From: Dreissena polymorpha
Lineage: Eukaryota > Mollusca > Bivalvia > Myida > Dreissenidae
DNA: 64,000 nt
NCBI RefSeq assembly: GCF_020536995.1
Contig: NC_068360.1
Location: forward strand, 13,053,304-13,117,303
Direction: 5' to 3'
The position numbers and the translations under genes are program-made. Shown piece by piece: positions 11,201 to 24,630 of this stretch. Each line of letters starts with the position of its first letter. The stretch's first letter is position 1. The notes under the pieces were generated by a model, which made no database searches, had not been told where the DNA came from, and saw nothing but the letters and a program-made list of their open reading frames with translations.

Positions 11201-12458
11201 TGTTTGCTTCCTTTTCGATTTTGCAAATCGCTCGCTTTTATTTCGCACTTTCATTTTGCTAAGAAAATGTCAACAACCGTGACGTTATGAACACAACTAT
11301 TTTATGAAACGAATTAATTTAACTTATATTTGTATTGAAAAGTTATTAAATCTTAAAGAGATAAGCAAATTTAACTCTTAAATAAAAAAATACAAATTTA
11401 TTTCGTCTATTTTGTATAATTTCCGGACTTTACCGTAGATATCGCTTATAGCCGAAACGCTTTCCGAATACGGCGATATCGACCGACTATTCCCGATCTC
11501 ACTAGGCCCCTACTGCCTTAATAAGTGACTGTAATCAATAAAGCAATAAACCGTGTAATCGCTGTCGTCTTGTAAAATTGAAGAAAATACGCGTTAACCA
11601 AAACTCGAACAGCAAAAGTCTGCGCTATTGTTAAAAAAAAACACAACATAAATATATTTTGATTATGTTTTGTTTTTATACAAAACCAGAAAGTTTCGCG
11701 TATTTGCCCAATCCCTGTGATCTTTTTCCTGTGATCAGTTATTAATTAAAACAATTAGCTTTGCATTATTGGCAATAAATGTTGTAATAAATGTAATAGG
11801 CACAAATGCAGTACTTATTTACACAAATTTACACAAAAAATCACCACTATGCAAGATATTCTTAAAACAAAAATATATACATTGACCCGTAAAATAATTT
11901 CTCCTCCCATAAGCGAAAAAAAACGCATTACATACTAGTCGCCGCACTCCAGTGCGACGCCAATCAATGCCGGCAACACAATGACTAAAATGGATGATGC
12001 TCGAATTCATTTAGACTTAATGTATAAGTACAAGAAGAATGAATAACTGTGTGTACTTGAACTGGATAAATCATTCACTTCAACGATTAATTTCCCATCG
12101 AATTAAGATAACGACTATATTCGCTTTTCACAATTAAGTAGATAATATTATTAGTTTAATATAAATTATAAAATTGTATTAGGTTCACAAAAATCGTGCG
12201 GTTCTGGGGTTCGATGTTCTTCTTGCAAAGTTAATTGACATTTCATATTGTTGGAAAATGGAAGATGAGTTCGAAAATACGTCAATTTATATCGCTTAAT
12301 GATGTATAGCCACAGCAGATATGTTTTACGATGTTGTCTTCGTGCAATACGTTTAATGAGTTTACTAGTGCTACGACGAGAACGTTGTATTTCAAATAGA
12401 TTCACAACCAAAGAGAAATTGCACAATTGAAAGTGCGGTGTTAACTCCGCCCACGAAG
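11201..12458. other. Non-coding, no recognisable gene
   Basis: AT-rich. The minus-strand ORF 12166-12426 has no recognisable domain and I do not call it a gene. Confidence 0.5.
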
Positions 12459-12515
12459 GGTAAGGGGTAGGGTTAGGATTAGTTTTAGGGTTAGGGGTAT
12501 GTTAGGGTTGGGGTT
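12459..12515. repeat. Degenerate telomere-like repeat
   Basis: A run of GGGTTAGG variants (GTAGGGTTAGGATTAG, TTAGGGTTAGGGGT). I found no clear inverted repeats or target duplication around it, unlike the two other telomere-like tracts. Confidence 0.75.
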
Positions 12516-15500
12516 TAATTGGTATCTGTTATTTGTGTCGTATCTTTCTGGAAAACAATGCCACCCGTGCTACTATGTTCCATAATCGGGAGGTATGGAC
12601 GGGTAGCAATTGACCAATTCAAGCATCGTTTAAGAAAGTGGCTATGTAAGACGGCTATATAATGTATGCTTAGAACCAGCGTTGTAATACTGACAATAAA
12701 AAAGACCCATATTTTAATGAAAATTATTCTATTTTAATAAAAAAAAATCTATTTTAATGAAAATTATTCAATAATTAATAATAGTTCTTACCGTGAAATA
12801 CGCGATCATTAATCAGTGAAAATAAGCTACGGTACTTTTCGTTAACAAAGTTCAATTTTGAATTGTCAAGCCAATTTTACAATTTCACATCATAAGACAA
12901 TAGTCAAAGCGCTGAAAGCATTGAATTTGTTCTCTGTTGTATAATCTTAGACGCAACTCAGTTTTCAAAATTATGTTATAGCTTTTTATATCGCAAGTTT
13001 GAAATGATCACAACCCATTCAAATTTATAAAGAGTGTGTCTTAAAACGCAGGTCGAGATGTGTGTTTTTTTCAAATTATTGATACAGCTTATCAGTGCGC
13101 ACAGGCTTATCTTATTTGAAATGCATTAAACACCAGAGCAGCAGTATAAAAGGGCCACAAACTCACAAAATGTCTACTTTTCAGTTGTACACTGGTGTGT
13201 AAACAGCAGAAAACAAATATGATTATTTTCATAATATTTAAGTTTGTATTTAATATTTTCCAATGAAATTTGGCATACATATACTTTAGTATACAAACAA
13301 TATGTATGTGTAATTTGGTGGTTGAAAGTTATATAGTTATTGACTAACAGAAAAAGTTTTTTGTTGTCTGCTTGAAATTCCAATTTCCCTTTAAATTTTA
13401 AGCACCGCCCACTTGAAAGGTTTTGATCTTCTCTCAGCCAGTAGCTAGCGAATGACTCAAATCAAGTTTACATGTAAATACAGATTCAACAGTATACCAA
13501 ATGATGTCTGCTCAAACACGTGTTTCTATTTATAAACACTCTAATGTTAGCAGCAAATCACTGGCAGATAAACCTAGCCTATAAGTTAATGTTGGTTAAT
13601 ATTTTACCACCGCAAAATCAAGCCAGTGAGATCCGGCTTTTAAGTCCCGTTTTCCCTGAAAGCAGCCAATATGTACAGATTTCAATGATAAACACTATAC
13701 TGGCCAATGTTGTCTTACTACAAGTTGTTAAATACACTCTATGTACTGTATCAGTGAGAACAGGTAGATGCGGTGATTAAAGCAGACGCTTTTAGCATTA
13801 TCGTCTGCTAAAGTTTACTGAAGTTATCCACACAGGCAGTCACGGGTTACGGTTCCTGCCGTACCTAATGATCCATACTGATATGCAAAATTGCGTCTGC
13901 ATTATTTGTGAGCTTTGCTCACAAATAAAAACGAGAGTAAATGGAAATTATTTTATGTCAGGCAATTTTAAAAATGACATTTCACACATAATATATTTAT
14001 CAAGTTTTGCTTTTTCTCTTTTTCTGTCGTTGAACGATATACAGGAAAACAACAATAGATAACTGAATATTAATATTCAGGTCCTAACACGACCTACAAA
14101 AGGATTATATTTACTTGAATCTTATTGTAACGAAATGGAAATCGTGTGTTTATATACATTAAACAATGTGGAAATGATAGTTTGAATATGTTAATTGAGG
14201 AAAAGCTTACATTTTATCTTTAGAGTTAGAAACTTAGATAGAAATTACATACCTTCCTATTGTTGTTAAAACTGAGAGATAGTTTATTGGAACATTTGAC
14301 TTCTTAAAAGGGCGATCAATGAAATCCATTAAAACGTTTTAACTGTTTCACCAGATACGCTTTAATGTCAGACAGGCAACGATTAGAATTGGATTATTGC
14401 AAAACAGCCGAATAAACTACGATGTGTAGCATAGTGCTGGGTAATTCTAAACAAGTCAGACCGAGTCCTTAGTTAAAGTAGGAAATGTTATATTGAAAAA
14501 CATTAACGTTTGTGAAACTTTTATGGATGATGTCTGGTGTGCATTACCGTTGATGCGACAAGTTAATCAATGAAAATAATAAATCATTTGGCATACACAA
14601 CATTCGACCTGCTTTGTACAAAGGGGCTTAAACTAAGGATGACGGATATGTTCTTTCAAGTCAAACCTAGAATTAGTAATGAATGACACAGACGCATTTA
14701 CTTTCGAGCTCAAGTATCTTCTACATCGTAAATATTGAAATAAATCTTTCTACCACAATGACATATAGAGACCTTTAATGGATATATGACTATTTCATGT
14801 AAAAATGTATGCTTTCGTTTTTGTTCTTAATGATGGTTTTCATTTTTAAACAAGAAATGCAACTTATATTCCAAGTATTTAATCCGAAGTTTAGAAAGTG
14901 TGTACAAAAACAGTCCAACGATTCTTGAAATAAAATAAATAACAAATTGACGAAAAACACTTAATCTTCGGAACCTACGGTCACTCAAATCCTTCATTAA
15001 CTGTGGTATATTTGGCTTGCAATGTTTAGTGGTTCTTATGATAAGTGATCAGATCCGCTATACCAGAAAATCCGAATTAACGTTTAAAATAAAATGTAAA
15101 TGTTACGCACCAAATATAAAATATGTGATCTTGCGGTTTCAGAGACTTAAGACCTGTACCAGTATTTACTTTACAAGTCTATTTTTTAATCGTTTGACCC
15201 CACTGGTTAGCGAGTGATGCCCATAAGGGCATGTTATGAACAGGCTTAGCAGAGAACCATTATTTGACTAGCAAAATACCAAAAAATGTGGGCCTTGAGA
15301 TTTAGAGAAAACTGTTAACAATACAGTGTAGGACCGTAATGCAATAATACATGAAAAATAACAAAGTCTCGGCCTTGCCGTTTCAGATGATTGTTTAATT
15401 TTTTACGAAGGTTTTACGTTCTTGAGCTGTTACTAAAATACTTACATGTCAATGTAAATACATTATAATCTATATTAGTTATTACGCACGTGAAAAACTT

Positions 15501-16114
15501 GAAGCATGTTAGCTACCTACAAACAATATCACATCACACTACCTTCAACCAAACTCAATTTGTTGAGCAGAATCCGTGTTTATATTTATAGTAAAAAAAA
15601 CACCCAACTGGTCCCAAAAGCAAGCCCAATCATGGTGTACATGGAAGCTACATAGAAACAAAATAACGAACAATACGTCTACCTAAATAAATTATCGACT
15701 GGAAATACTTTTCACATTTTTATTAATATTGACCTAAGCAAACTGGCCCATAATACAATCCCTTGTAAAACGGGTTGTAACCTACACAATGTCTTCATCC
15801 TTACTGATGTGATCGGGTACAACTGTTTATATATTTCAGCAACAGTGACGTTGACCTGAAATAAACTGATCAAAAATGTTACCCCATGCAAGGTTTGAGT
15901 GCAAGCTAGAGATACAAGTTGTTGCACATTAACGTTTGCCGGAATTTCATAAGAACAAAATATTAAATGAATGGCATAATTCTGCAGTTCATAGTTATGG
16001 GCCTTTGTCGGCGACCTCACATGATGCTCCCAAAGACATGTATTAAGATTCACTAGCTTTACTAGATGTAGTTATAACAGAGATTTAAGCTTTGTGCATA
16101 CACAATTTATTTAA
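12516..16114. other. Long non-coding stretch
   Basis: AT-rich with small random ORFs. No splice-flanked conserved exon, tRNA, or repeat family is recognised. The minus ORF 15712-16053 has no family signature. Confidence 0.5.
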
Positions 16115-16160
16115 AACAAGAGGGCCATGATGGCCCTGTGGTCGCTCACCTACGAAGAAG
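16115..16160 (+). mobile_element. Fragment of an AACAAGAGGGCCATGATGG-type bivalve repeat
   Basis: The head AACAAGAGGGCCATGATGG followed by CCCTGTGGTCGCTCACCT is a start I recognise from a common bivalve repeat. The rest of the element is not discernible. Confidence 0.5.
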
Positions 16161-18049
16161 TAACTTAAGCAAGCGTTGTAATCGTAAGGGTTTGTTGTTT
16201 TGGCAGATATTTAAATATATGCGTTATAAGTAGGTTTTTGAGTATGTTTATGTTTTACATTTGTTTCAAACAAGTTTTAATTTTGGATAAGAGATATGAG
16301 GACAGTAATTTTATAATGAGCATAATCAGCAAAAGAAAGTGGAAGAACATTTTTTTTGACGGATCATGAGATAAGAATCACAGCATCTTTGAATGTCATA
16401 CGGGATGAATAGTTACAACTTGTTCTGCAAGAACAGCTTTAGATTCCAACAAGAAATATCTTTGAAAAAGATGTACGGCGTTGATTGTGGTTGGAGTTGG
16501 TGAAAGGTAAAGAGTTCAATGAATGAGATCAAAGATAGCGAATGTCTTTTTCTGTGCAATTCTTAGCTGCATCACACGCAGTACGGGATGTTACGCGGAG
16601 TTTTCTCGGCTTATTTTACATTACTCAGTATTACATATTGCTGGTCATAAACCTATAGATACAAAACAGAAAACCAAAAGAAGAATGGAAGTGAAATTAA
16701 AACATATGAGTCAACCGGCCATACACGAAGTATCCGTACATATTTTAAATATTTATACGCGCGTTCTTCGAACAAACTGGTAAGTCAATATGGTGGAATA
16801 ATTCTCGTTAAATTAAAATCAAAAATAATATTTATCATGGTATTGTTGAAAACGCATTAAGAATCTATTATTGACATACCATAATTATTTCGCTGAATAT
16901 CTTCATTTAACACATTTCTGATCTAAAGAAAATTCCAGTTCACCAAGTTCACGCGATAGCGTCTATATTATATAACGATTATTTTACTGGCCGCGAACTG
17001 ACCCTGATACCTTGCGAGTTGGAATGCAATGCATTAAAGTGAGGCCACGCTTCCACTGCTGGAACGACGGCTTGTTCAAAACTGTATACTTTTACATGTT
17101 TAATGTTCAATTTCGAAAACAGCCAATGGTATAAATGAAGTGTATTCATTCGTGTCTAGCCGCGGGAATTTTTATATGAATTTTACTGGTCATGATTAAA
17201 GGTCACCTAAGGTAAAAAGTGACGTTAAACAGCTACGCCGAAAAACAACTGTATTGTTCAATAGATTGAGTGTTCATTAAATAGTTTTTGCATTATTAAA
17301 AACAATATGTTGTATTGTTATCATATATCAAAGTCGGTTATAAGGAAGTAAATGTGTATGAGAATATCTACTATAAATTCAACATTGATCTTCGTGTAAG
17401 GTACCAAACATCTGACACTTGATCTTTCTCATGGTTACAAATATGTGCAAATATAAAAGGTAACAACCACAAGAAATTTGAAAATTATCACATCAAAACA
17501 ACTAACTTTTTTTGTAATTTAAATGCACAACAACTATGTACCATAAATACATTTTTTTGCAAAAACAACTGCCAAAACAATTTAGCTGTTTAACAAGTGT
17601 TTTGTGCTTCTTAAAATATGTGATTGTTTTGTTATTTTTACCCAATTATTCACATTAAGACAACTTTTTGTTCACCTACCGGAACAATACCGGACACACT
17701 TTGAATGATATTTCCAATTGAAGCAACAATAAAACCTGTTTAAATCACAAATCTGATAATCAAGCACAAACTACTGACTGACTGCAAACTGTATAAGCAG
17801 TCAATCTTATCAATGGCGTCCATCTGACATCGAGACAAAGGTCTTTGATGTGAGGGCCAAGGTAATTGACATGTCGCCGCCTGTCAATCAAATCCTTATC
17901 TAAGAATTGATCTACCAATCAGCGATCGATTAATCGGGCGCGTTAGTTAGCAACGAACTGTCCGCCATTTTCCTAGACAAGCTATGTCTAGGTTCACTTT
18001 TATTTCAACGAGTTTCTTTTGTTTTCCTCTTTAAAAAACGTTAATTAAA
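16161..18049. other. Non-coding; promoter-like tract at its end
   Basis: Mostly AT-rich. From about 17790 the composition shifts, with CCAATCAGCGATCG (17916-17929) and a GCCATTTT box (17963-17970), which looks like a former TATA-less promoter ahead of the THAP-like remnant. A related GCCATTTT...GCTTGTCTAGGTT segment appears at about 19481-19509. Confidence 0.4.
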
Positions 18050-18286
18050 ATGGTTAAACGATTTCAATGGGGATAATGTAACTCGGACAATCGATATCAT
18101 GAAAGATTAGTTGGTGGCATTGAATTTATATCGTTTCCAAAGCCGAAAAGAGATCTTGAGAAGTGTAAGAGATCTATAAATGCATGCTGTCGTCCCCACG
18201 AACAACTGAACGTCAACACTGTCAAAGACAATTACAATATCTTTTTTTCGAATAAACAAGCAGATTTAAATAGTTTATGTTATTGA
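18050..18286 (+). pseudogene. Decayed THAP-domain coding fragment
   Basis: One frame reads MVKRFQWG, a TAA stop at 18074-18076, then CNSDNRYHERLVGG, IEFISFPKPKR, DLEKCKRSINACCRP and QLNVNTVKDNYN. Spacing and the FISFPK...KCKRSI pattern fit the THAP zinc-binding DNA-binding module (C2CH). However, the first Cys is Phe, the Trp of the KRWI position is Ser, and the final C-x2-H pair is lost, so zinc binding is gone. It could be a relic of a host THAP gene or of a THAP-bearing DNA transposon. No downstream domain is visible. Confidence 0.6.
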
Positions 18287-19887
18287 TCTGATCATCACAT
18301 AATAGTTCATGTTTGTTTAAATAGTTTGATCAGTTACTAGGTGATTAATAGAAGCAATGTACATCTTCATTACTTTAAGAGAAATAAAACCCAACATGAA
18401 GCCTAATTCATGCTGTGTTTTATTATTCTGCTAGTAATGCACTGTATTGCCATTGATTATACATGTTATTAGAAGGTGACTCTTGATATCTTATCTTAAT
18501 AACGGTATTTACACATGTGCAGACATGTGGTGTCACCAATGAACGCTTTTAATCCACACTTGGAGATCGAATGCCTAATTCTCTTTTTTTCAACGAGTTA
18601 AGTTTATTTTGTTTGAAAAAAAAACGGAAATGAAATATGGCAAAAACGGTGTAAATAGGTTTAATGTAACTCCAGAAAGATAAGTTACATTAATTAAATA
18701 TATACCATTTCTACGTATTATTAAGTATGAATTATATCACGTGTGCATGTAGAATAATAGAGAATATTGATACCCACTTTGAGTAACTTAACGAAATCCC
18801 CGTTATAAATCGAGTTTTTTGTGTGTCAGAAACAAGTGAAAACGATTTTATGTTTCTATTTAAATAAAAACGTATCGATAAATGCCATTGTATAAGAGTT
18901 ATTATTACTGATATAATAAATGCGATAACCTGTGGGAAGTCGGTACCTGCGCAAGCGTGAGATACTGGTAGCTTTACCGAATTCCGCTTCATACAACGCT
19001 ACTTTATATCAGACAATGACCAAACGGAGTGTGTTGTCTTGCACTTTAAATTATAGTGATTGATAAATGTCTCATAAGCAATGTTTAATATTATTAATAT
19101 CACTTTTATACGTAATAACATGTGGGATTTTCCAGTTTTAAAGCGCTATTTCGTGTCAAATACACGGGGGGATGTTTCGTTAATATTTTCGTAAATAACA
19201 TGGGTAAATACCGGTGGAGAAGTGTTACTTTATTGCTAATACCACCATTACAGGTAGTAACAGGTTCGATTTCGGTAAGCGCGCAAGCGTATGAGAGCGT
19301 GTTTCATGTACCGAAAACCCCGTTATAAATAGCTGATGTTCTCTATACACGTATATTTTTGCATTTGCAGAATAACTACATGACACAAACCCCTTTTACA
19401 AGTGTTATATGGTGTCAAAAAGTCCATAAAAATCATCTTGAATATCGCGTAAATCTATATGCAGTCTATAGGCAAAGAAGCCATTTTGGTGTTAGCTTGT
19501 CTAGGTTTGCTTCCCGCTGAGCCACGTGATTAAGTGGGCGGAGCGATCATCGTCCAGGCGTCATGTCAATTGGGGCCCATTTTCAGGAAGCTCTATGCCC
19601 GTTACACAATCATTACATGGCTACTTAAGAAGGCACCAATCAACCCAATTGTAATGCAACTATGCAAGCAAAGGCATACATGCGTTTTTATAGAGAGTAG
19701 GATTTAAGTGAATAACAGGTAAAAGAAGCTTCATATGTAGCAATCATTGTTGTTATACTGATTTCACCACTATGTTGAATTTCTGCAAAATCAAGATAAC
19801 ATATCTGAAGTAATTGCAATAATTAATTTGAGTAATACAATAATTATTTTGGGATATTCGGGTTGTTGTTAATATTTCTGAATCCAT
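18287..19887. other. Non-coding; contains a partial duplicate of the THAP-fragment leader
   Basis: Around 18585-18675 sequence resembles the leader and start region of the THAP remnant (TTTTTTCAACGAGTT, then TTAATGTAACTC), in further decay. The rest shows no gene. Confidence 0.4.
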
Positions 19888-19958
19888 TACAAGTTCATCA
19901 CAACCATCACCACCGTCATAGTTATCATCATCGTCATCATCATCATCATAATCATCAT
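19888..19958. repeat. Imperfect ATC trinucleotide repeat
   Basis: CATCATCATCATCATAATC and neighbours form an imperfect (ATC)n tract. It creates a poly-Asp shadow ORF on the minus strand. Confidence 0.85.
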
Positions 19959-19994
19959 TGTGCAGCAACATCCTAATTACAACTATGTACAATG

Positions 19995-20340
19995 TTAACA
20001 AAGTTTATTATAGCCATATTAGGAAAACTGCCCCGGTCCCTGGTCGCCATGTTTTTTACGAAACATAACCATTTAGAACACGAAATAACATAAGACAACA
20101 TATTCTCACCAAGTTTCATGAAGATTGAACTATAAATGTGGCTGCTAAAATGTTAACAAGATTTTGCTTAAGCCATATAATGACAACTGCCCGGCCCCCT
20201 GGCGGTCATGTTCTTCAACGGACCGGAACCATTTTTTTTAACTGAGACATCACAAAGATAAATGTTATTACCAAGTGTCATGAAGATTTGACAATAACTG
20301 TGACTTCTAGAGTATTAACAAGCTTTAAAAAACAAAAACA
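19995..20340 (+). mobile_element. Two-unit bivalve interspersed repeat
   Basis: Two diverged units of about 165 bp each start AGCCATAT(A/T)...AACTGCCC and contain CCAAGT(T/G)TCATGAAGATT and a closing TTAACAAG. It looks like the core repeats of a pearl-like element without a clear head or hairpin. Confidence 0.6.
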
Positions 20341-21123
20341 AAAAAAAACTAATGACCAAGTTTTGACCTCACGTGACCCAGTTTCCAACTCGACTTTTGA
20401 CCGCATACCTAATTAAGTTTACACAATTGTGTTAGTTTCATACTGCAGCTATGGCGGCAGGGGTGACGGCCGCCGCCTCAATATTTTCGGCAAATACTTT
20501 TTTTCATTTCAATACCCGTATATTTGAATATACCACGAAGCAAGGTAATCACGCTTTCGCAGTTATGACATGTGTATTGTTGATTATCATCACCAACCCG
20601 CGGAAATGTACGTGTCAACTATGTTGTTAATTGATCGGTCTCTTTTATAACGATAATCCCTTTATTCTTGAGTAATTAATTGGAAATCTTTAATTGTCGG
20701 TATGATCTAAGCCGTTGCTGCTTTTTATTAAAATAACATGAAAGTATGACATGAAATAAATGTGTCGAGATCCAATAGTCCGTAATTATCACAAAGTTAA
20801 ACACACCTTAAGATATCTGAATTAATTTTAAATCGGCAATTCAAGAAAACTTATTCAATGTTTTTACCATTTGTTGTGTCATTTCAATATGTCTTCTCCA
20901 AACCAACCAACGAATTTCAAATTTCCAAAATGGAATTTCGGGGAAAAAAATTCCCGAAGAACGTTCTTTCAACCCACATGATCCCTATTGCGACATATAG
21001 AGAAAACTTCTCCATCGTTTGTCTGTCACATCTTTTGTCATTCAAAATATGCCTGCAATAGACGTGTATAAGGTCAGGTATCAGGCATAAAAACGCACCA
21101 GAATGCGCCATTTGATGCTAACA
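20341..21123. other. Non-coding, no recognisable gene
   Basis: AT-rich. The opposing short ORFs at 20858-21111 show no family signature. Confidence 0.5.
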
Positions 21124-21985
21124 TTTGAAACAAGAAACCGTCGGAGACGGGTGATGCTCCCCAAAGGTTTTTTGTCACAATATTGCACTATATATTCAGA
21201 TAAAAGGAAACGTCTTGAGGGCACAGTAGTTGGGGGGACAAGATTTTTTATAGAAAATTTCAAAAGGCCATAACTCTGTGAAAAATCATCCGACCAGAAC
21301 CCGCTGATAATATGCACATCTCCTCTTGGCAGTGAAGCTTCCCATAAAGTTTCATTGAATTCCGGTCATTAGTTGCTGAGAAATAGCCCGGACAAGAATT
21401 GCACTACAAGAAGAAGGGCCATAACTCTGTGGAAAAATCATCCGATCAGAACGCGCTGAGAATATGCACATCTCCTCTTGGTAGTGAAGCTTCCCATAAA
21501 GTTTCATTGAATTCCGGTCATTAGTTGCTGAGAAATAGCCCAGGAAACGTCTTGAGGGCACAGTAGTTGGGGGACAATAATTTTTGTATAGAAAATTTCA
21601 AAGGGCCATAACTCTGTGAAAAATCATCCGACCAGAACCCGCTGATAATATGCACATCTCCTCTTGGTAGTGAAGCTTCCCATAAAGTTTCATTGAATTC
21701 CGGTCATTAGTTGCTGAGAAATAGCCCGGACAAGAATTGCACTTTATGTACAGTTAATGGAAAATTTCAAAGGGCCATAACTCTGTGAAAAATCATCCGA
21801 CCAGAACCCACTGATAATATGCACATCTCCTCTTGGTAGTGAAGCTTCCCATTAAGTTTCATTGAATTCTGGTCATTAGTTGCTGAGAAATAGCCCAGAC
21901 AAAAATTGTGCTCGAACGGACGGACAGACAGACAGAAGCACACACATCAGACGAAGCGGCGACTATTATTTTGGGGGAGCATACA
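21124..21985 (+). mobile_element. Pearl-like element with four core units
   Basis: Head AACAAGAAACCGTCGG-like. Four units carry GGCCATAACTCTGTG (about 21266, 21417, 21604, 21773) and GGTCATTAGTTGCTGAGAAA. Then comes a GGACGGACAGACAGACAG microsatellite and an end TTTTGGGGGAGCATACA. Non-coding. Confidence 0.82.
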
Positions 21986-22812
21986 AATTTAAGGGTGAGG
22001 CCCCCGAACCCTCACCACCAAAAGGGTGATACCCCCTCCGCCGCCCCAATGTCAATTTGCTTCCGACTCCCCTGAACTGCATGATTAATTACAAGTTACA
22101 TTCTAGACAAGCCATCTAAGCCCAAACTTAAACTCAACCTTTGACCACTTAATGTACTGTTTACCTATGATGCACGGAGAAAGGTGTATCACGCAACACG
22201 TGGTCTTATGATGTTGAATAGTTTTGATTAGTTATTTTCAAGAATTTTTAAATTGTAAAATTACAGTCCTGAGGCACACACGTACACACTTCTATTGAAA
22301 CTACTAAATCGAGCTTCCTGCAAGCCAACTCAAAAATAAAATTGAATGATGAATGATGACGTTCAAATCAGATATGTTGTGTTACTCCTAAATATGACGT
22401 TTGAACACTAATAAGGACCCTGGATTTTTGCGAAAAAGATCTTACAAAGTCGTTTAAGTCTCAACATGTAAAACATTTAAAGAAAGTTATTTTATTTTAT
22501 TGCATGATGGGTACAACAAAACGTTGGAAGCTGTGTCTGTGCTTTGTAGTACAGCACAGGGTTATGTAGTTAAGTTATTGTTTAACACATTGACACATTT
22601 AAATGCCTTGTTTTGAAACACTTGTAAAAGAACATATAAGCAACTTATTTGAACTTTTGCCAATTCAATGGTTTTAAATAAGGTGCTTTAAATAACTTTC
22701 ATCCTTGCTTTTCAATTATTTTTTTTTAAATCAATATCGTTATAAATCACAACTAGACAAACACTTTTAAGTATTCGCTTTACAATATGTTCCGACATAC
22801 TGTATGAACCAG
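21986..22812. other. Non-coding
   Basis: Begins with a GC-rich tract (21990-22060) of unknown origin, then AT-rich sequence. Nothing recognisable. Confidence 0.45.
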
Positions 22813-23135
22813 CAGGGCTTTTCACCTTTATATAAGAGAGGCCGAAATTCGGCTACTTCCCAATTGAAAATAAGGTAATTTTTTCCCAAATTGATTTAAG
22901 GATTTTTTTTTTACCTACTAAAGATATATTGGGCATTTCCCAATTTAAAAGCAATTAGCTTTAATATGATTAAGAATGCACCACAATGTGTCTTTCAATA
23001 CTTCAGCACAAAGAAAAAGACCCCTGTTTCAAAATTATAAAAAACATGGTCTTCCCAAAATGAGAAGTTATCGTGCATGAAATTTCAAATTTTAAAGGCT
23101 ATGGCCTCTTCCCAATTTACTGATGAAAAGCCCTG
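22813..23135. mobile_element. Small MITE with CAGGGCTTTTCA termini
   Basis: CAGGGCTTTTCA at 22813-22824 and its reverse complement (TGAAAAGCCCTG) at 23124-23135 bound 323 bp of non-coding sequence with TTCCCAATT motifs at both ends. The CAG...CTG termini suggest a hAT-type non-autonomous element, but I see no clear 8-bp target duplication. Confidence 0.6.
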
Positions 23136-23370
23136 ATTACCATGTTTATCTGAGCACAAAGCACTACAGATTTTACATTTTAATTGTTTTGAACTTCTTT
23201 GATTGTTTGATAACCTTGTCTCAATTATCATATATTATTATTGGGGTTTGTATGCTTAATAATAAAAATTGAAGAAATAAGATATTCTCCATGGAAATTC
23301 GGAATGATGACATAATGCATAACTTGATGGTTTTGTAGAGATTGATAAAAACAACACAACCACAATACAA

Positions 23371-24476
23371 TCATTTTTTTCCTTCCACCATAATGACATG
23401 GTAACCGAACTTTGTTTTGACAGGTGGGTCGGTGTACACTGGCTGGTTGATGGTGCTGTTGGGAAGGGCGAAAGCAGCTTCCTGGAACGGACCGACCATG
23501 CTGCCTCGAGTCATCCAGCCAAGGTCGCCCTGCACAAGAACAGTGCAGACTGCAGTGTCACAAACATATATTAAGCTTGTCTATTTCATTATGATATTCA
23601 TAATCTTTATGAACAGTCATTTAAATGTATCAGTATGTATATTGTTTTTGTTTTGTGTGTCATAAAGGTGTCTACATGAGGTTTAGACTTTTGATTTACA
23701 CTTACAAACTGAGACTTCTGTTTCTACTTATAAGTTATTGGACGCATGCCATATATTAAATGCATCAAAGTCATTCAAACATGTGAAGTCATTTATGGCA
23801 ATGTTCACATATATTCTTACTATATGTAGTACATAAGGTTAAGCTTCCATTATTTACCATTCAAAGGAAATATCACTGATAACTACATACCCCTGATCTG
23901 GCCTTGTCTTCACTGTATGTGGCTGCAACTTCATTAAATTTCATGCCACTCTTCAGCTTCTCTATAGCCTCTAATGCTTTAGACTGCTTCTCACACAGAA
24001 TATGCCTAACCTTAAAACAGATAAGTAAGATTTAAAGCAACATTCAGACATCTTATCATAGAGAATATGCCTTACCTTGAAACACATCTGTAACTTCACA
24101 GTAAGACATCTTATCAGGCAGAATATGACTACAGGTTTTTTCACTTGAAAATGTAGGCTGGGTCCTTTGAACTTCAAATTGAAGTTATACTGGATCAGTT
24201 TCACGTTATCTTATTTGTAATTTAGTTGAAAAAAACGCATTTTTAACAAGTATTATAATATTTATAAAGTTTTGACAATCATTTCAAAAGGTTTTATTTG
24301 CAACGGAAATTTGTAAATTTATCCGAAATATAGTAGTAAATTAGTACATCCGAAAACTCGCTACTTACTTTAACGGCAGTTCCTCCTTTTGGCTGTTTAC
24401 TCCCAGCTTCATCGTCACCGTCAGCTCCCTTGCTCTTCCCTCCTTTTGCTCCCCCGCCTCCTTTATTTTTTGGCAT
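23371..24476 (-). CDS. PIN4: PIN4: parvulin-type peptidyl-prolyl cis-trans isomerase
   Basis: Three exons on the minus strand: 24476-24369 (36 codons, Gly/Lys-rich [17 protein letters not shown]), 24010-23891 (40 codons, [20 protein letters not shown]) and 23529-23371 ([20 protein letters not shown], ending VIMVEGKK and TGA). All junctions are phase 0 with GT/AG. The product is 128 residues; human PIN4 is 131. The basic, Gly-rich tail followed by a single rotamase domain is the PIN4 (Par14) layout; it lacks the WW domain of PIN1. The family acts in the nucleus and in ribosome biogenesis (known for the family, not shown here). It starts 154 bp from GPALPP1 on the other strand. Confidence 0.95.
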
Positions 24477-24630
24477 GTTCCTCTTTTTCTTGAACTTCTA
24501 AAAATAATGGCACCAATTGTTGTTGTTATTGTTTCTAGGTGATGAAATATATTTGCGTCGGAATAACAGCTTCATTATCATTTATTTTCGTGCTTTTGCT
24601 AATCGAAAGTACCAACTATCAAGAACAAGT
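24477..24630. promoter_or_regulatory. Bidirectional promoter and 5' UTRs of PIN4 and GPALPP1
   Basis: Only 154 bp separate the two divergent start codons, so both transcription starts and both 5' UTRs must lie here or inside upstream non-coding exons. No TATA box is evident at a usual distance. Inferred from gene arrangement only. Confidence 0.6.

Noticed and set aside
15712-16053. Minus-strand 113-codon ORF
   Set aside because: No recognisable family, no splice or promoter context; biased composition.
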